Source of the DNA: Vibrio ezurae NBRC 102218
GTDB lineage: Bacteria; Pseudomonadota; Gammaproteobacteria; Enterobacterales; Vibrionaceae
Length of the DNA: 64,000 bases
NCBI RefSeq assembly: GCF_000467185.1
Contig: NZ_BATM01000009.1
Span: 1 to 64,000 of the forward strand
Direction: 5' to 3'
The notes beneath the pieces were generated by a model. It was not told where the DNA came from. It did no database searches and saw only the letters and a program-made list of their open reading frames with translations. Positions 43,083 to 52,658 of the stretch are shown here, piece after piece. Every line of letters begins with the position of its first letter. Position 1 is the stretch's first letter. The translations under genes and the position numbers were made by a program.

Positions 43083-44250
43083 AAGACAGCCAACTGATCA
43101 GGTTGATATAGCCTTTGGCGATCGCGTTTAATAACAGGTTATCACTGGTATAAAACTGCACATCGGCTTGCCCACCGATGCGTCGTAATCCCTGAGGGAT
43201 TTCTTCATCAAAGGAGACAGTCACAGGGAAACGTTGTGGATCTCTAAGCCAACCAGAAGTGGACTTTACGGAGACTAATCCACCGATGGCATCACTTGAA
43301 CCACTGGCGACGGCAAATCCGATACTGCGCACACTGCCTTTGTAGATCTTTCCTGGGGTGATATCGAGCGAGATATCGACAGGGTCGCCAATGCGTAAAT
43401 TGGCGAGGTTGTTCTCTTTTAAGTTCGCTTCAATCCAGATGTCGTCAGCATCAACAAAGGTCATGATGGGGGAGCCAGTATTGGCATAGTGCCCAACATC
43501 GACTTGTAAATTGGTAATGCCACCTGTTGTGGGAGCAAACACTTCGGTGCGGCTGAGATCAAGCTGAGCTTGCCTTAATTTAGCCATCGCCGTTCTCACT
43601 CTTGGGTTTGCTTCTCCTTCAGCCCCCAGTGATTGCTTGGCTTTTTCAAGATTCGCTTCTGCAATGCGTAATTGTGCTTTTGCTTGTTTGATGGCCGCGC
43701 GTGCTTTATCGCCATCGGATTTTGAATAGAGTTTGCGCTGCTCTAACTCAAATACGCGGGCACTTTGGACATTCACATGCTCTAGGTTAGTCTGAGCTTC
43801 GACTAAACTGGCTTGAGCGGTCACCACATTTGCCATACCTGCGCCAATTTCTTGTCCAGCTATTTCTACCTCAGATTGAGCCAGTTCTACGTTGAGTTCA
43901 AAGTCAGAAGGGTCGATTTTAAATAATGGAGTGCCTCTTTGAACAATTTGGTCTTGAGTGACGTTTACTTCTAATATTCTGCCAGAGACTTGCGGCGCGA
44001 TTGGAACCACATACGCTTGTACCCGAGCTTGATCTGTCCATGGCGTATGTCTATCGGCAAACAAATACCAAGTGAAGAGTACAGCAACAACAATAAAAAC
44101 ATTGCGAGTGAGTTTTTTGACAGGATCGGCAGGCTCGCTATTGGTGGGCCTCCCCGAATCCTTTTGGTTTTCGTCAGCGTTGTTGTCTGCTGACTCAACA
44201 CTGATGTCGGTTTGGTCTGCGTTGTCTGTATCCGTTTTTTGCTCAGTCAT
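43072..44250 (-). CDS. HlyD-family membrane fusion protein
   Basis: 392 aa. It has one membrane segment after a charged N-terminus (VFIVVAVLFTWYLFA), a biotinyl-lipoyl-like domain (VSGRILEVNVTQDQIV), a coiled-coil hairpin of about 100 residues, and a beta-barrel part with IWIEANLKENNLANLRIGDP. This is the EmrA type. GAGGT precedes the ATG. It pairs with the overlapping DUF2955 gene, and probably with an outer-membrane channel elsewhere. Confidence 0.85.
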   Translation of the reverse strand: MTEQKTDTDNADQTDISVESADNNADENQKDSGRPTNSEPADPVKKLTRNVFIVVAVLFTWYLFADRHTPWTDQARVQAYVVPIAPQVSGRILEVNVTQDQIVQRGTPLFKIDPSDFELNVELAQSEVEIAGQEIGAGMANVVTAQASLVEAQTNLEHVNVQSARVFELEQRKLYSKSDGDKARAAIKQAKAQLRIAEANLEKAKQSLGAEGEANPRVRTAMAKLRQAQLDLSRTEVFAPTTGGITNLQVDVGHYANTGSPIMTFVDADDIWIEANLKENNLANLRIGDPVDISLDITPGKIYKGSVRSIGFAVASGSSDAIGGLVSVKSTSGWLRDPQRFPVTVSFDEEIPQGLRRIGGQADVQFYTSDNLLLNAIAKGYINLISWLSYVY

Positions 44251-44328
44251 GTCTACCTCATTAATCCATTTTAGGTCGATTAATTAATGTCAATTTGCGC
44301 CGTTGATTCACAAGGCAAATCACGTAAG

Positions 44329-45558
44329 TTAAAATTCATATTCAATGCCAACGGTAAATAACACATCGGTGCTTTGTGGCTGAATGCCATCTTCGTTAGC
44401 GATGGGGTTGGCGGTGTTGTTGATGACGGTGATGAGAGCAAGGTCAAAGTCGTTGATAAGTTCAATATCAAAGCCCGATTCAATACGTTGGATAAATTGC
44501 CCACTTTGTTTATTGACCACTTTTGCATCGTAGATAAATACGTATTCGATATCGGAGGTGATGTCGTATTCAAAATCCAAGCCAAAGGCTAAGGCAGGAG
44601 AGAGGACATTTTGTTCTTCTCCAGGTTCCACGTTGATAAATTGTGTTCTTTGAATGCTTGGCCCCATGTACACATTAAGATCCATACCTTTAATGTCGAT
44701 AACCTCATAGCCTGCTGCAACCCCAAGCGAGGTTTGATATTTGATGTTGCGAAATTCGTCTAACACCAAATCGTAGCTCGGCAAGGTAAAGTAGAGTTTA
44801 TGCGAATAAAAATAGTCGTATTTAGCGGTAAACCTATGATTATCTTCGGTCGTGATAGTTTGATCGGTATTGCCATCCCGGACCTCTTCATAGATCCCAC
44901 GATAGGTCACATGAAAACGCCCTGTGGTGATTAAATAACGAAGGTCAGTACTTGCGTAGTAATCAAAGCTTTCAGTGTTTCCCGATTTAAAATTGAGCCC
45001 GGCGCTGATTTCACCTGTCCAAAGGCTGCGGCCACTTTTTAGTGAAGGCGTAATAGAGAGAATGTGCTCTCTAGGGTAAGTGATGGCGGTTTGTTCTCTA
45101 ACATAAACGTATTTTTCATCAATAATGATATGCCCTTCGATAATAGAGCCGTTGAGAAAGCGCACTTGCATAATGTCTTTAGTGCGTAATTCTTTTATAT
45201 CCGACATCTTGATTTTATGAATGCCAACTTCATCGCTATCAAATTCCACGCGTTCGTCATACATGGCAATGATGTCACCGCCAAGGACTTCACCTTTGTG
45301 CACGATAATCCAATCAAAATTTGTCGAATCGATGGGGATCTCGACTGACCACCGAGCGCGACTTGTGTTCGAGTTAGAAGCAGTGTCTAGATTTGTCGGG
45401 CTTATATCGACCTCTGAGTGGGGCGCTACTGAAAGGGTCACAGGCAATTCGTGTGCGGGTAACGATGGCATAGCCCGTCGCGTCTCAGCTTGACCAGGTA
45501 AAGCCAAAACAGCACTCATCATGAAAACCAATATCCAATGTGAAGTTTTTATCATCAT
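44329..45558 (-). CDS. DUF481-family outer-membrane protein
   Basis: About 409 aa with a signal peptide (ILVFMMSAVLALPGQAET). A short N-terminal region (about 90-180; EFDSDEVGIHKIKMSDIKEL) precedes the C-terminal DUF481 beta-barrel, starting near GEISAGLNFKSGNTES and ending in GIEYEF, with the terminal Phe of outer-membrane proteins. It resembles YdiY-type salt-induced proteins. The start at 45558 has AAGGA upstream; a longer frame adds 47 residues before the signal and was rejected. It precedes the HlyD gene by 78 bp. Confidence 0.8.
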   Translation of the reverse strand: MMIKTSHWILVFMMSAVLALPGQAETRRAMPSLPAHELPVTLSVAPHSEVDISPTNLDTASNSNTSRARWSVEIPIDSTNFDWIIVHKGEVLGGDIIAMYDERVEFDSDEVGIHKIKMSDIKELRTKDIMQVRFLNGSIIEGHIIIDEKYVYVREQTAITYPREHILSITPSLKSGRSLWTGEISAGLNFKSGNTESFDYYASTDLRYLITTGRFHVTYRGIYEEVRDGNTDQTITTEDNHRFTAKYDYFYSHKLYFTLPSYDLVLDEFRNIKYQTSLGVAAGYEVIDIKGMDLNVYMGPSIQRTQFINVEPGEEQNVLSPALAFGLDFEYDITSDIEYVFIYDAKVVNKQSGQFIQRIESGFDIELINDFDLALITVINNTANPIANEDGIQPQSTDVLFTVGIEYEF

Positions 45559-45846
45559 CCAAACAAATCCTTTTGCTCCATTAAAAAGTAGTCTGTTTTT
45601 CGTTAAAAAACAGTGGCTTTGAGATAAATTTGTAAAAATAATGACGACATAACTCAGATATGGGGCCGGCGTTAGACGAATGTGCATTAGGGGAGACAAC
45701 TGAACGAAAAAGGTCAGTTATGCAAAGTGATTGGTATGGCGATTGGAGTTGCCGATTAATGAAATAGAGAAAAACAATTTAGTAATTTTATAAATATGGT
45801 CGACACTTAGAGCATAGCGTGGCATTTCACTGTTAAGGAGTACAGT

Positions 45847-46263
45847 ATGCAACCATTAAAAGTTAGAGATTACATGGACCATCAATCGGTGACCTTTACC
45901 CCCGATATGTCGTTGTCTGTGGCATTGAAAAAAGTATTAAACTCTCCACACTTGGGGGGGCCAGTTATTGATGAGAATGAGCAAGTTGTTGGCTTTTTAT
46001 CGGAGCAGGATTTATTAGAAAAGCTGATTAAGGTCAGTTATCACTGTCAAGATACTCATATTGTGAGTGATTGTATGTATAAAGACGTGCTGTCAGTGAG
46101 TCCAGATACATCCATCATTGCGCTGGCTGATATGATGAAGGTGGGAAAACCGAAAGTATATCCTGTTATTGATAATGGGAAGCTGGTGGGCATTATTTCA
46201 CGAAGTGATATTTTGCGGGCCGTTGGGGCCTCTATCGATGCGTGTTTTAAGAATCCCATTTAG
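45847..46263 (+). CDS. two-CBS-domain protein
   Basis: 138 aa containing a pair of CBS domains (5-65 and 75-130): VRDYMDHQSVTFTPDMSLSV, GGPVIDENEQVVGFLSEQDL, and VYPVIDNGKLVGIISRSDIL. CBS pairs bind adenine nucleotides and regulate partner proteins. No partner domain is fused. AAGGAG precedes the ATG. Confidence 0.88.
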   Translation: MQPLKVRDYMDHQSVTFTPDMSLSVALKKVLNSPHLGGPVIDENEQVVGFLSEQDLLEKLIKVSYHCQDTHIVSDCMYKDVLSVSPDTSIIALADMMKVGKPKVYPVIDNGKLVGIISRSDILRAVGASIDACFKNPI

Positions 46264-46292
46264 CCTGTGTTGACGACCCTGTAATGCCTGTT

Positions 46293-46320
46293 AGCCTCGA
46301 CGTGTTCGGGGCTTTTATTT
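46293..46320 (+). terminator. rho-independent terminator of the CBS gene
   Basis: AGCCTCGA and TCGGGGCT pair around four bases and are followed by TTTATTT. Confidence 0.65.
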
Positions 46321-46483
46321 ACAAAGAGTTTACTGCTTGAAAAGAACGTCTTGTTCTCAAACACGTTACCTAGATCATTTCTACTGACTTCATTATCGTG
46401 ATGAGGATAAACTCAGTTGATGACGATATAATGTGATGGCAATCGTTTAACCTTGAAATCAACTGATATTTCAGACTAAAACC

Positions 46484-46499
46484 TGTGAATTGACTCACG
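46484..46499 (+). promoter_or_regulatory. probable CRP site upstream of udp
   Basis: TGTGAATTGACTCACG differs by one base from TGTGANNNNNNTCACA. It is about 70 bp before udp, a gene under CRP and CytR control in E. coli. Confidence 0.65.
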
Positions 46500-46568
46500 A
46501 TAGTAAGGAGTGAGTTTATTTACAGTGAAATGAACCTATACTGTGACGGCAATTAGAAGGATATTTTC

Positions 46569-47339
46569 ATGGCAACTGAACAAAACGTATTTCACCTTGG
46601 CGTAAATAAGAGCGATTTACAGGGCGCAACTCTGGCTATTATCCCTGGTGACCCTGATCGCGTGAAGCGTATTGCTGAAGGTATGCAAAATCCTCAATTT
46701 CTTGCTAGCCATCGTGAATACACTGTGTATTTGTCAGAGTTAGCAGGGAAAAAAGTCGTGGTTTGTTCAACAGGGATCGGTGGTCCTTCGACTTCTATTG
46801 CTGTGGAAGAATTAGCGCAATTGGGCGTCGATACTTTTTTACGAGTGGGGACGACAGGGGCGATTCAGCCGGATGTGAATGTGGGAGACATGATTGTTAC
46901 CACTGCATCGGTACGTTTAGACGGGGCGAGCCTACACTTTGCACCCATGGAGTTTCCTGCGGTCTCTGATTTTAATATTGCGTTGGCGATGAAAGACGCA
47001 GCCATCAGTGAAAAGGCGACAGTGCATACTGGCGTGACAGCATCCAGCGACACATTTTATCCGGGACAAGAGCGTTACGATACGTTCAGTGGTCGCGTTG
47101 TGAAACGATTCCAAGGTTCTATGCAAGAGTGGCAAGAGATGGGTGTGCTCAATTTTGAAATGGAATCGGCAACTCTGCTCACCATGTGTGCCTGCTCAGG
47201 CTTACGAGCGGGCTGTGTTGCAGGGGTGATTATTAATCGCACTCAGCAAGAGATCCCAGATCAAAGTAAAATGAAAGAAATTGAAGCTCTGTCTATTCGC
47301 ACCGTTATTGAAGCGGCGCGACGCGTGTTAAGTGACTAG
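46569..47339 (+). CDS. udp: uridine phosphorylase
   Basis: 256 aa. It cleaves uridine with phosphate to uracil and ribose-1-phosphate. Family marks are [52 protein letters not shown] and [18 protein letters not shown] precedes the ATG and a CRP-like site lies upstream. A strong terminator follows. Confidence 0.96.
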   Translation: MATEQNVFHLGVNKSDLQGATLAIIPGDPDRVKRIAEGMQNPQFLASHREYTVYLSELAGKKVVVCSTGIGGPSTSIAVEELAQLGVDTFLRVGTTGAIQPDVNVGDMIVTTASVRLDGASLHFAPMEFPAVSDFNIALAMKDAAISEKATVHTGVTASSDTFYPGQERYDTFSGRVVKRFQGSMQEWQEMGVLNFEMESATLLTMCACSGLRAGCVAGVIINRTQQEIPDQSKMKEIEALSIRTVIEAARRVLSD

Positions 47340-47377
47340 TCACGCATGACCCTATTGGCTATCGCGCTTTACTGATT

Positions 47378-47414
47378 AAAAAACCCCAGTTCAACAGTTG
47401 AACTGGGGTTTTTA
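47378..47414. terminator. bidirectional terminator
   Basis: AAAACCCCAGTTCAAC and GTTGAACTGGGGTTTT pair, with A- and T-runs outside, between convergent udp and the DUF1887 gene. Confidence 0.9.
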
Positions 47415-47430
47415 TTAATATCGATATCAA

Positions 47431-48591
47431 TTAAATAACGTCGATACCGCCTGCTTGAATTAACCATTCTTTCAAGTGACGTTTCAAATCTTTAAGCTCT
47501 TCTGGACCTATTAATCCAAGCCCTAAATCCATTGCGCGGGTAATGTCGTTGTAACGCAGTGGTCGGAAGCTGACCAACATGGCTCTGGCCTGTAAACCGC
47601 CTAATAAGTCACGAAGAGACTCTAATTTGTAGAGAGTATCATCGCCATCGTCACGCATACCCTTGGTTTTACACTCAATGATATGAAGCTTATTGTTGAC
47701 GACCGTAGCAACATCGAGTTCATTGCGCACTTCTTTCTCACCGATTTTACGGGTGACTTGGACGTTTAATGAACAATCTTGGATGGTGCTAAGCTCTTTT
47801 TCCACAGACTTTATTTGGGTGTGTACGTACGACTCTAGCCATTCGCCATTTGAGAAACGACGTGCTTGTTCAGATCGGAACACCAATACGCCATCGGCGT
47901 AAGCTGCAAGCTCTGCATCGACTAAGTCTTGCAGCAAAATATTTAACTCGCGATAGCCTTGCTGTTTCTCAGACAGAGCCACATCGAGTTTTTGTTCTTT
48001 ACGGCAGGTAGTCGCTAGGAAGTTTAATGTCGCAAGGCCTGGGCCTAATTCTAGTGCGTGGCTAGCCCACTTTTCACAAATTTTCAGTAACGAGCTGTCG
48101 ATTTTAATTGCTTCGTTAGGATCAGGGAATTGCGCCTGAGCACCAAAAATAGTCAGATAGTCCGCAATCGTAATGCGGTCTTGAACTTGAACGTCTTGCA
48201 GCGTATTTGGATATAACCAACTTAAACGGTCGCTATTTGGTTCAACCACAAAAATAGGCCATTTGTAACTGCGTACAACTTCATAAACTGAGAGTAAACG
48301 GTGGCGAAGTCCACAGCTGGCGTTAAGTTTGATTTCTTCGCCGGTCACCACAAGGCGCTCAGCTAATTGAGTGATTTCTCTTTTGATTATCGCGGTATCT
48401 GAAACATTTGAGATTTCAAAAAATTCACTTTTGATGCCTCGCATATCGAGTACTATGCTGAGTTTGTCAAACATAGGTTTTTGTGTTGAATCGCCGATAA
48501 ATATGCTGTGGCGACATGAAGCTCTATCATCGAGTAAAGGGGTCACGAGTCTGATTGGATCTTTATCGATAATACCAAGTTGAATTGGCAT
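47431..48591 (-). CDS. DUF1887 protein: CARF-like domain plus PD-(D/E)XK nuclease
   Basis: 386 aa, very similar to the V. cholerae DUF1887 protein VC1899 whose structure is known. The N-terminal half (1-150) has a CARF-type fold; the usual ligand loop is here NASCGLRHRL (90-99), unlike the N-x-T-G-G-T-K of canonical CARF domains. The C-terminal half has a PD-(D/E)XK nuclease site: Asp293 in NELDVATVV, then Glu306 and Lys308 in IIECKTK. Relatives such as Card1 are cyclic-oligoadenylate-activated nucleases of type III CRISPR systems. No CRISPR genes are nearby. AAGGA precedes the ATG. Confidence 0.87.
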   Translation of the reverse strand: MPIQLGIIDKDPIRLVTPLLDDRASCRHSIFIGDSTQKPMFDKLSIVLDMRGIKSEFFEISNVSDTAIIKREITQLAERLVVTGEEIKLNASCGLRHRLLSVYEVVRSYKWPIFVVEPNSDRLSWLYPNTLQDVQVQDRITIADYLTIFGAQAQFPDPNEAIKIDSSLLKICEKWASHALELGPGLATLNFLATTCRKEQKLDVALSEKQQGYRELNILLQDLVDAELAAYADGVLVFRSEQARRFSNGEWLESYVHTQIKSVEKELSTIQDCSLNVQVTRKIGEKEVRNELDVATVVNNKLHIIECKTKGMRDDGDDTLYKLESLRDLLGGLQARAMLVSFRPLRYNDITRAMDLGLGLIGPEELKDLKRHLKEWLIQAGGIDVI

Positions 48592-48811
48592 ACAGTGTCC
48601 TTCTTGTTCACTTTTAGAGTTCGTAGATACGAATGCGCTAGATATCTTATCTCTTAAAGATGAGGTGGGCGTCTAAAAATTATGGGTGTTTGAACTAATA
48701 TTAGTTTTCATTTTTAAAATTACATTCTTTATTTTTCGGTAATAGGAACATTGCATTTGTGCAGGTCATGATGCAATCTTTAACTATCTATAAAACAGAC
48801 CAGAGTAAACC

Positions 48812-49162
48812 ATGGCTGAAGAAACAATTTTTAGTAAAATCATACGTCAAGAGATAGAAACGGACCTTCTTTATCAAGACGATCTTGTGACGGCATTTCG
48901 TGATATCAACCCTCGTGCGCCATCGCACATTCTGATTATTCCTAATCATGTTATTGCGACGGTGAATGACGCCACCGAAGCGGATGAGCGTGCGCTAGGA
49001 CGTTTGTTTACTGTTGCGGCTAAGCTGGCGAAAGCAGAAGGTATTGCCGAAGATGGCTATCGACTGATTGTGAACTGCAATTCTTATGGTGGGCAAGAGG
49101 TTTACCATATTCACATGCACCTTGTTGGCGGTAAGCCATTAGGTCCAATGCTGGTCGATTAA
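48812..49162 (+). CDS. hinT: HinT-like HIT-family hydrolase
   Basis: 116 aa with the histidine triad HIHMHLVGG near residue 100 and the upstream part [17 protein letters not shown]. HinT hydrolyses adenosine phosphoramidates. Its stop codon overlaps the next start (TAATG), so it opens the lpoB cluster, as in E. coli. Confidence 0.93.
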   Translation: MAEETIFSKIIRQEIETDLLYQDDLVTAFRDINPRAPSHILIIPNHVIATVNDATEADERALGRLFTVAAKLAKAEGIAEDGYRLIVNCNSYGGQEVYHIHMHLVGGKPLGPMLVD

Positions 49163-50565
49163 TGTTATTCGTTAATAAAATGTGCCGTGTGGTGCTGATC
49201 GCGATGAGTGGCGTGCTGGTGACAGCCTGCTCATCGATGTCTGCAGGTAATTTATTCAGCAATTACAGCGCGCAAAATAAGCCGGTATATCAAGCGGTTC
49301 AGCAAGGAAATTATGTTGATGCTCAGCAAGAGCTACCGGATTATCGAGCTGGCGATATACTCGATAACATGGAAAAAGGGCGAGTAAACTTTCTTGCTTC
49401 GGCATACCCCGCCAGTAAAACTTCTTTTGAACTCAGTGATAAAGCCGTGCGAGAGTGGCAAGATCAGCCGCTTATTTCCCTCAGTGAAACGGCTACAAGC
49501 GCAGGCGCACTGGCGGTGAATGATAACCTAACCTCCTATCAACCTGCTGATTATGAGCTGGGCTTTTTGCATCTCTATCTTGGCTTGAACTACATTAAAA
49601 TTAATAGTTTGGAAGGGGCATTAGTTGAAATGCGCCGTGCCAATCAAGTGCAAGAGCGTGCTCGAAAAGCCAGAGAAGCGGAGCTAAGGTCAGCAGAGAG
49701 CGATATGAAAAAAAGCGGTCTAAGCCCAAACTTAGGCAGTGTGTTATCTCGTTATCCTGATGCTGGCGATAAGCTTAAAGCGGTACAAAATGGCTATCTA
49801 TTGTATTTATCCGCGTTGCTTTATGAAACACAAGGCGACCCTAATAGTGCGTATGTAGATTATCGTCGTGCGTTAGCCGTTGCCCCTGATAATAAGCAAG
49901 TCATTGACGGTACATTGCGTGTGGCGACCTTACTTGGCATGCGTCAAGATTTGGCGTTGCTAACAAAACAGTATGGTCCGTATCAGCCTCTGCCGAAAGG
50001 TGAAGGTCGGGTGATTATTATTGATGAACGAGGCGTTGTAAAAGCGATGGATGACTGGCAATTAACCATTCCAGTGAATGACAGCCGTGGTAACTTAGCC
50101 TTGTATTCCGTATCACTTCCTTATTATCACGATAACGAGGCACAGCGCTTTGGCTCATTGCAGCTAGACGGTCGAGGTATCAGTGGTGATGAGCTGGTGG
50201 ATGTCAATTTAATGGCAAGTAATCAACTCACCGAGAAAATGCCCAGTATTTTATTGCGACAAGTTTTACGGGTCGTAACAAAAGATCTCGTGCGTAGAGA
50301 AACCACCAACGGTAATGATGTAGGCAGCATATTATTTAGTGTCTTTAATACATTAACCGAGCAGGCAGATACGCGCAGTTGGCAGTCGCTTCCGGAAAAG
50401 GTTTACAGCTCAGGTGCTACACTAGAGGCAGGAACGCATGAATTGGTTGCCAGTGGAAAGCCTTATCAATTTGAGGTCCGAGAAGGGCAAACAACCTTGG
50501 TATGGCTCTCTAGGCAAGGAAGCAATGTAACAATATGGCACAAACAATTGGGAGCGATTGAATAA
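49162..50565 (+). CDS. COG3014-type lipoprotein of the lpoB cluster
   Basis: 467 aa. The signal peptide ends with a lipobox (VLVTAC, Cys23), so it is a lipoprotein. A helical repeat region (about 60-260; ELGFLHLYLGLNYIKIN, YLSALLYETQGDPNSAYVDY) looks TPR-like, followed by a beta-rich C-terminal part. It is translationally coupled to hinT and to the YcfL-like gene at TAATG junctions. Its function is unknown, but the context suggests the cell envelope. Confidence 0.75.
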   Translation: MLFVNKMCRVVLIAMSGVLVTACSSMSAGNLFSNYSAQNKPVYQAVQQGNYVDAQQELPDYRAGDILDNMEKGRVNFLASAYPASKTSFELSDKAVREWQDQPLISLSETATSAGALAVNDNLTSYQPADYELGFLHLYLGLNYIKINSLEGALVEMRRANQVQERARKAREAELRSAESDMKKSGLSPNLGSVLSRYPDAGDKLKAVQNGYLLYLSALLYETQGDPNSAYVDYRRALAVAPDNKQVIDGTLRVATLLGMRQDLALLTKQYGPYQPLPKGEGRVIIIDERGVVKAMDDWQLTIPVNDSRGNLALYSVSLPYYHDNEAQRFGSLQLDGRGISGDELVDVNLMASNQLTEKMPSILLRQVLRVVTKDLVRRETTNGNDVGSILFSVFNTLTEQADTRSWQSLPEKVYSSGATLEAGTHELVASGKPYQFEVREGQTTLVWLSRQGSNVTIWHKQLGAIE

Positions 50566-50954
50566 TGAAAAAACGAGTGTTACTCCTAGTCGCATTGATG
50601 GCGATAGCCGGTTGTTCTCAAAATACAGCAGGTTTGGGGATAGACGGAAAAAGCCAAAAGGTATTTTTTGGTGACAATGTATTGGGAAGCCGTTTGATTG
50701 TTGATGATATTGCAACGGTCGAAAAAGAGGGCCGAACCCGAGGCGTTGTGACAGTAAGCAGTCATTACAAAGGTGATCTACGTATTCAATATCGATTTTA
50801 TTGGTACGATGATAGCGGACTAGAGGTGAATGCAAAACCGTCCGCATGGCGACAAGATGTCGTTCGTGGTCTTGAAACGAGAACATTCTCAGAAGTTTCA
50901 ATTAATCCAGAAGGTACTCAATTTAGAGTTCAAATCCGCGAGTCGGACAACTAA
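50565..50954 (+). CDS. ycfL: YcfL-like lipoprotein
   Basis: 129 aa. The signal peptide ends in MAIAGC (Cys17). The rest matches the YcfL family (GVVTVSSHYKGDLRIQYRFY, WYDDSGLEVN). The start overlaps the previous stop codon. E. coli has the same order: hinT, ycfL, lpoB. Confidence 0.82.
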   Translation: MKKRVLLLVALMAIAGCSQNTAGLGIDGKSQKVFFGDNVLGSRLIVDDIATVEKEGRTRGVVTVSSHYKGDLRIQYRFYWYDDSGLEVNAKPSAWRQDVVRGLETRTFSEVSINPEGTQFRVQIRESDN

Positions 50955-50963
50955 GGAAATAAA

Positions 50964-51554
50964 ATGAAAAAAAGTGTAATTGCGTTATTGGGCTTAGCTG
51001 TCATTCTCGGTGGCTGTTCAAATAAAGTGAACTACGGTGATGCGCAAGCTGTAGAAACAACAACGGTTGATTTCGGTTCGACGGATCTGCAAAAAATTGC
51101 CGCTGAGATGGTAGATAGCATGCTTAGCTCTGGCTCTGTGGGTGCAATCACTCAAAATCAGCGTCCGATTGTTTTTGTTGAGCGTATTAAAAACAAAACC
51201 AGTGAACACATTGATACGGAGTCTATTACTGATTCTGTGAGCACTAAGATGCTAAATTCAGGTAAGTTCCGTTTTGTTGATATGGACCGTGTTGAATCGG
51301 TACGTAAACAACTTAACTTCCAAAACAATGATGAGCTCGTTGACCAAAGTAGCGCGATTCAATTTGGTAACATGGTTGGTGCGCAATACATGTTGTACGG
51401 CAACTTATCTAGCATTGTTAAAGAAGACGGTAGTGACAAAGACGTATACTACAAAATGACCATGCGCCTTATGGATCTGAAAACCGGTCTACTTGAGTGG
51501 GCTGATGAAACAGAGATTCGTAAGCAACAGTCGAAAAGTCTGCTAGGGCTGTAA
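50964..51554 (+). CDS. lpoB: LpoB, activator of penicillin-binding protein PBP1B
   Basis: 196 aa outer-membrane lipoprotein (lipobox LGGC, Cys18). The family text is present: RPIVFVERIKNKTSEHIDTE, SDSVSTKMLNSGKFRF-like text in ITDSVSTKMLNSGKFRF, AQYMLYGNLSSIVK and DLKTGLLEWADE. LpoB stimulates the peptidoglycan synthase PBP1B. The linker between lipid and domain is short. AAGGA precedes the ATG. Confidence 0.9.
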   Translation: MKKSVIALLGLAVILGGCSNKVNYGDAQAVETTTVDFGSTDLQKIAAEMVDSMLSSGSVGAITQNQRPIVFVERIKNKTSEHIDTESITDSVSTKMLNSGKFRFVDMDRVESVRKQLNFQNNDELVDQSSAIQFGNMVGAQYMLYGNLSSIVKEDGSDKDVYYKMTMRLMDLKTGLLEWADETEIRKQQSKSLLGL

Positions 51555-51571
51555 CTTTAGTCTATAACTAT

Positions 51572-51598
51572 AAAGGCCAGTATTTACTGGCCTTTTTT
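51572..51598 (+). terminator. rho-independent terminator of the lpoB cluster
   Basis: AAAGGCCAGTA and TACTGGCCTTT pair closely and are followed by Ts. Confidence 0.9.
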
Positions 51599-51795
51599 GA
51601 TTGAGCACAAAGAGGTTTGGATAAGAATCAACATTTTATTCATTACTTGAAGTGGCTCAACAAAAGCGCGCAACAAATATAGCGGGATAACTTCTTATTA
51701 CTCGAATACGTGTTAAATTTAAATGAGTAGCAACGATTCTAGGCAGCAATACAAGGTCTCAACTACTGGCTGCCAGTATTTACAAGGAAAGCTTC

Positions 51796-52341
51796 ATGAT
51801 TATCTATCTTCACGGCTTTGATTCCACTAGCCCGGGTAACCACGAGAAGGTGATGCAACTTCAATTCATTGATGATGACGTGCGTTTTATTAACTACAGT
51901 ACTTTACACCCTAAGCATGATATGGCGCATCTGTTAAAGGAAGTCCATAAAGCTATTGAGTCTTCAGAAGATCCAAATCCTATTATATGTGGGGTAGGTC
52001 TTGGTGGATTTTGGTCAGAGCGCATCGGATTTCTCTGTGGCATTAAACAGGTGATATTCAACCCAAATCTTCACCCTGAATCGACCATGCAAAATCGTAT
52101 TGATCGACCAGAAGAGTATGTGGATATTGCGTCAAAATGCGTTGAACAATACCGCATTAAAAATAAAGGACGTTGCATGGTGATATTGTCGAGAAACGAC
52201 GATATTCACGATAACAATGTTACCGCACAAGCACTTGAGGATTATTACCAAGTGGTGTGGGACGAGCACGAACCGCATAAATTTAAGAAAATCTCTCAGC
52301 ATTTACAAAATATTAAGGCATTTAAAAACGCTGAACAGTGA
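51796..52341 (+). CDS. ycfP: YcfP-like alpha/beta hydrolase
   Basis: 181 aa of the UPF0227 family. It begins [20 protein letters not shown] and has [13 protein letters not shown], where Gly stands in place of the usual nucleophile Ser of alpha/beta hydrolases. The family may thus not be a classical esterase. The position between lpoB and ndh is the same as in E. coli. AAGGA precedes the ATG. Confidence 0.88.
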   Translation: MIIYLHGFDSTSPGNHEKVMQLQFIDDDVRFINYSTLHPKHDMAHLLKEVHKAIESSEDPNPIICGVGLGGFWSERIGFLCGIKQVIFNPNLHPESTMQNRIDRPEEYVDIASKCVEQYRIKNKGRCMVILSRNDDIHDNNVTAQALEDYYQVVWDEHEPHKFKKISQHLQNIKAFKNAEQ

Positions 52342-52376
52342 TGCATTGACAAAATTCTCTAAGCAATAAGTCTCAT

Positions 52377-52406
52377 AAAAACCTGCACCTTGCAGGTTTT
52401 TTTTTA
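52377..52406 (+). terminator. rho-independent terminator of ycfP
   Basis: AAACCTGCA and TGCAGGTTT pair around CCT with a T-run of nine. Confidence 0.88.
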
Positions 52407-52507
52407 TCTGTACTAAGCTCTTTTTGCAATAACAGCAATTTAATTAAGGTTATTTCGTCATTCTCGGTTGCTCAGCAAGGCGATTTGGATATAATGCGAT
52501 GAATAAA

Positions 52508-52521
52508 TTGATTTAGATCAA
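52508..52521 (+). promoter_or_regulatory. FNR box upstream of ndh
   Basis: TTGATTTAGATCAA is a perfect match to TTGATNNNNATCAA. It is 138 bp before the ndh start. FNR represses ndh in E. coli under anaerobic growth. Confidence 0.7.
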
Positions 52522-52658
52522 TAAATGAGAGGCGAAACATAATCGCCCCAACAAATCTTTAACGTGAATACAAAGAGTTTTTCGATACTCAGCAAATTCT
52601 TATAAGGTGGCGTAGCCGCCTTAAGCAAAAATTATTATTAGAATCAAGGAGTGTTGAA

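Noticed and set aside
49162..50565. TPR-like lipoprotein as LpoA
   Set aside because: Length and sequence do not fit LpoA; the gene is in the hinT-lpoB cluster and of the COG3014 type.
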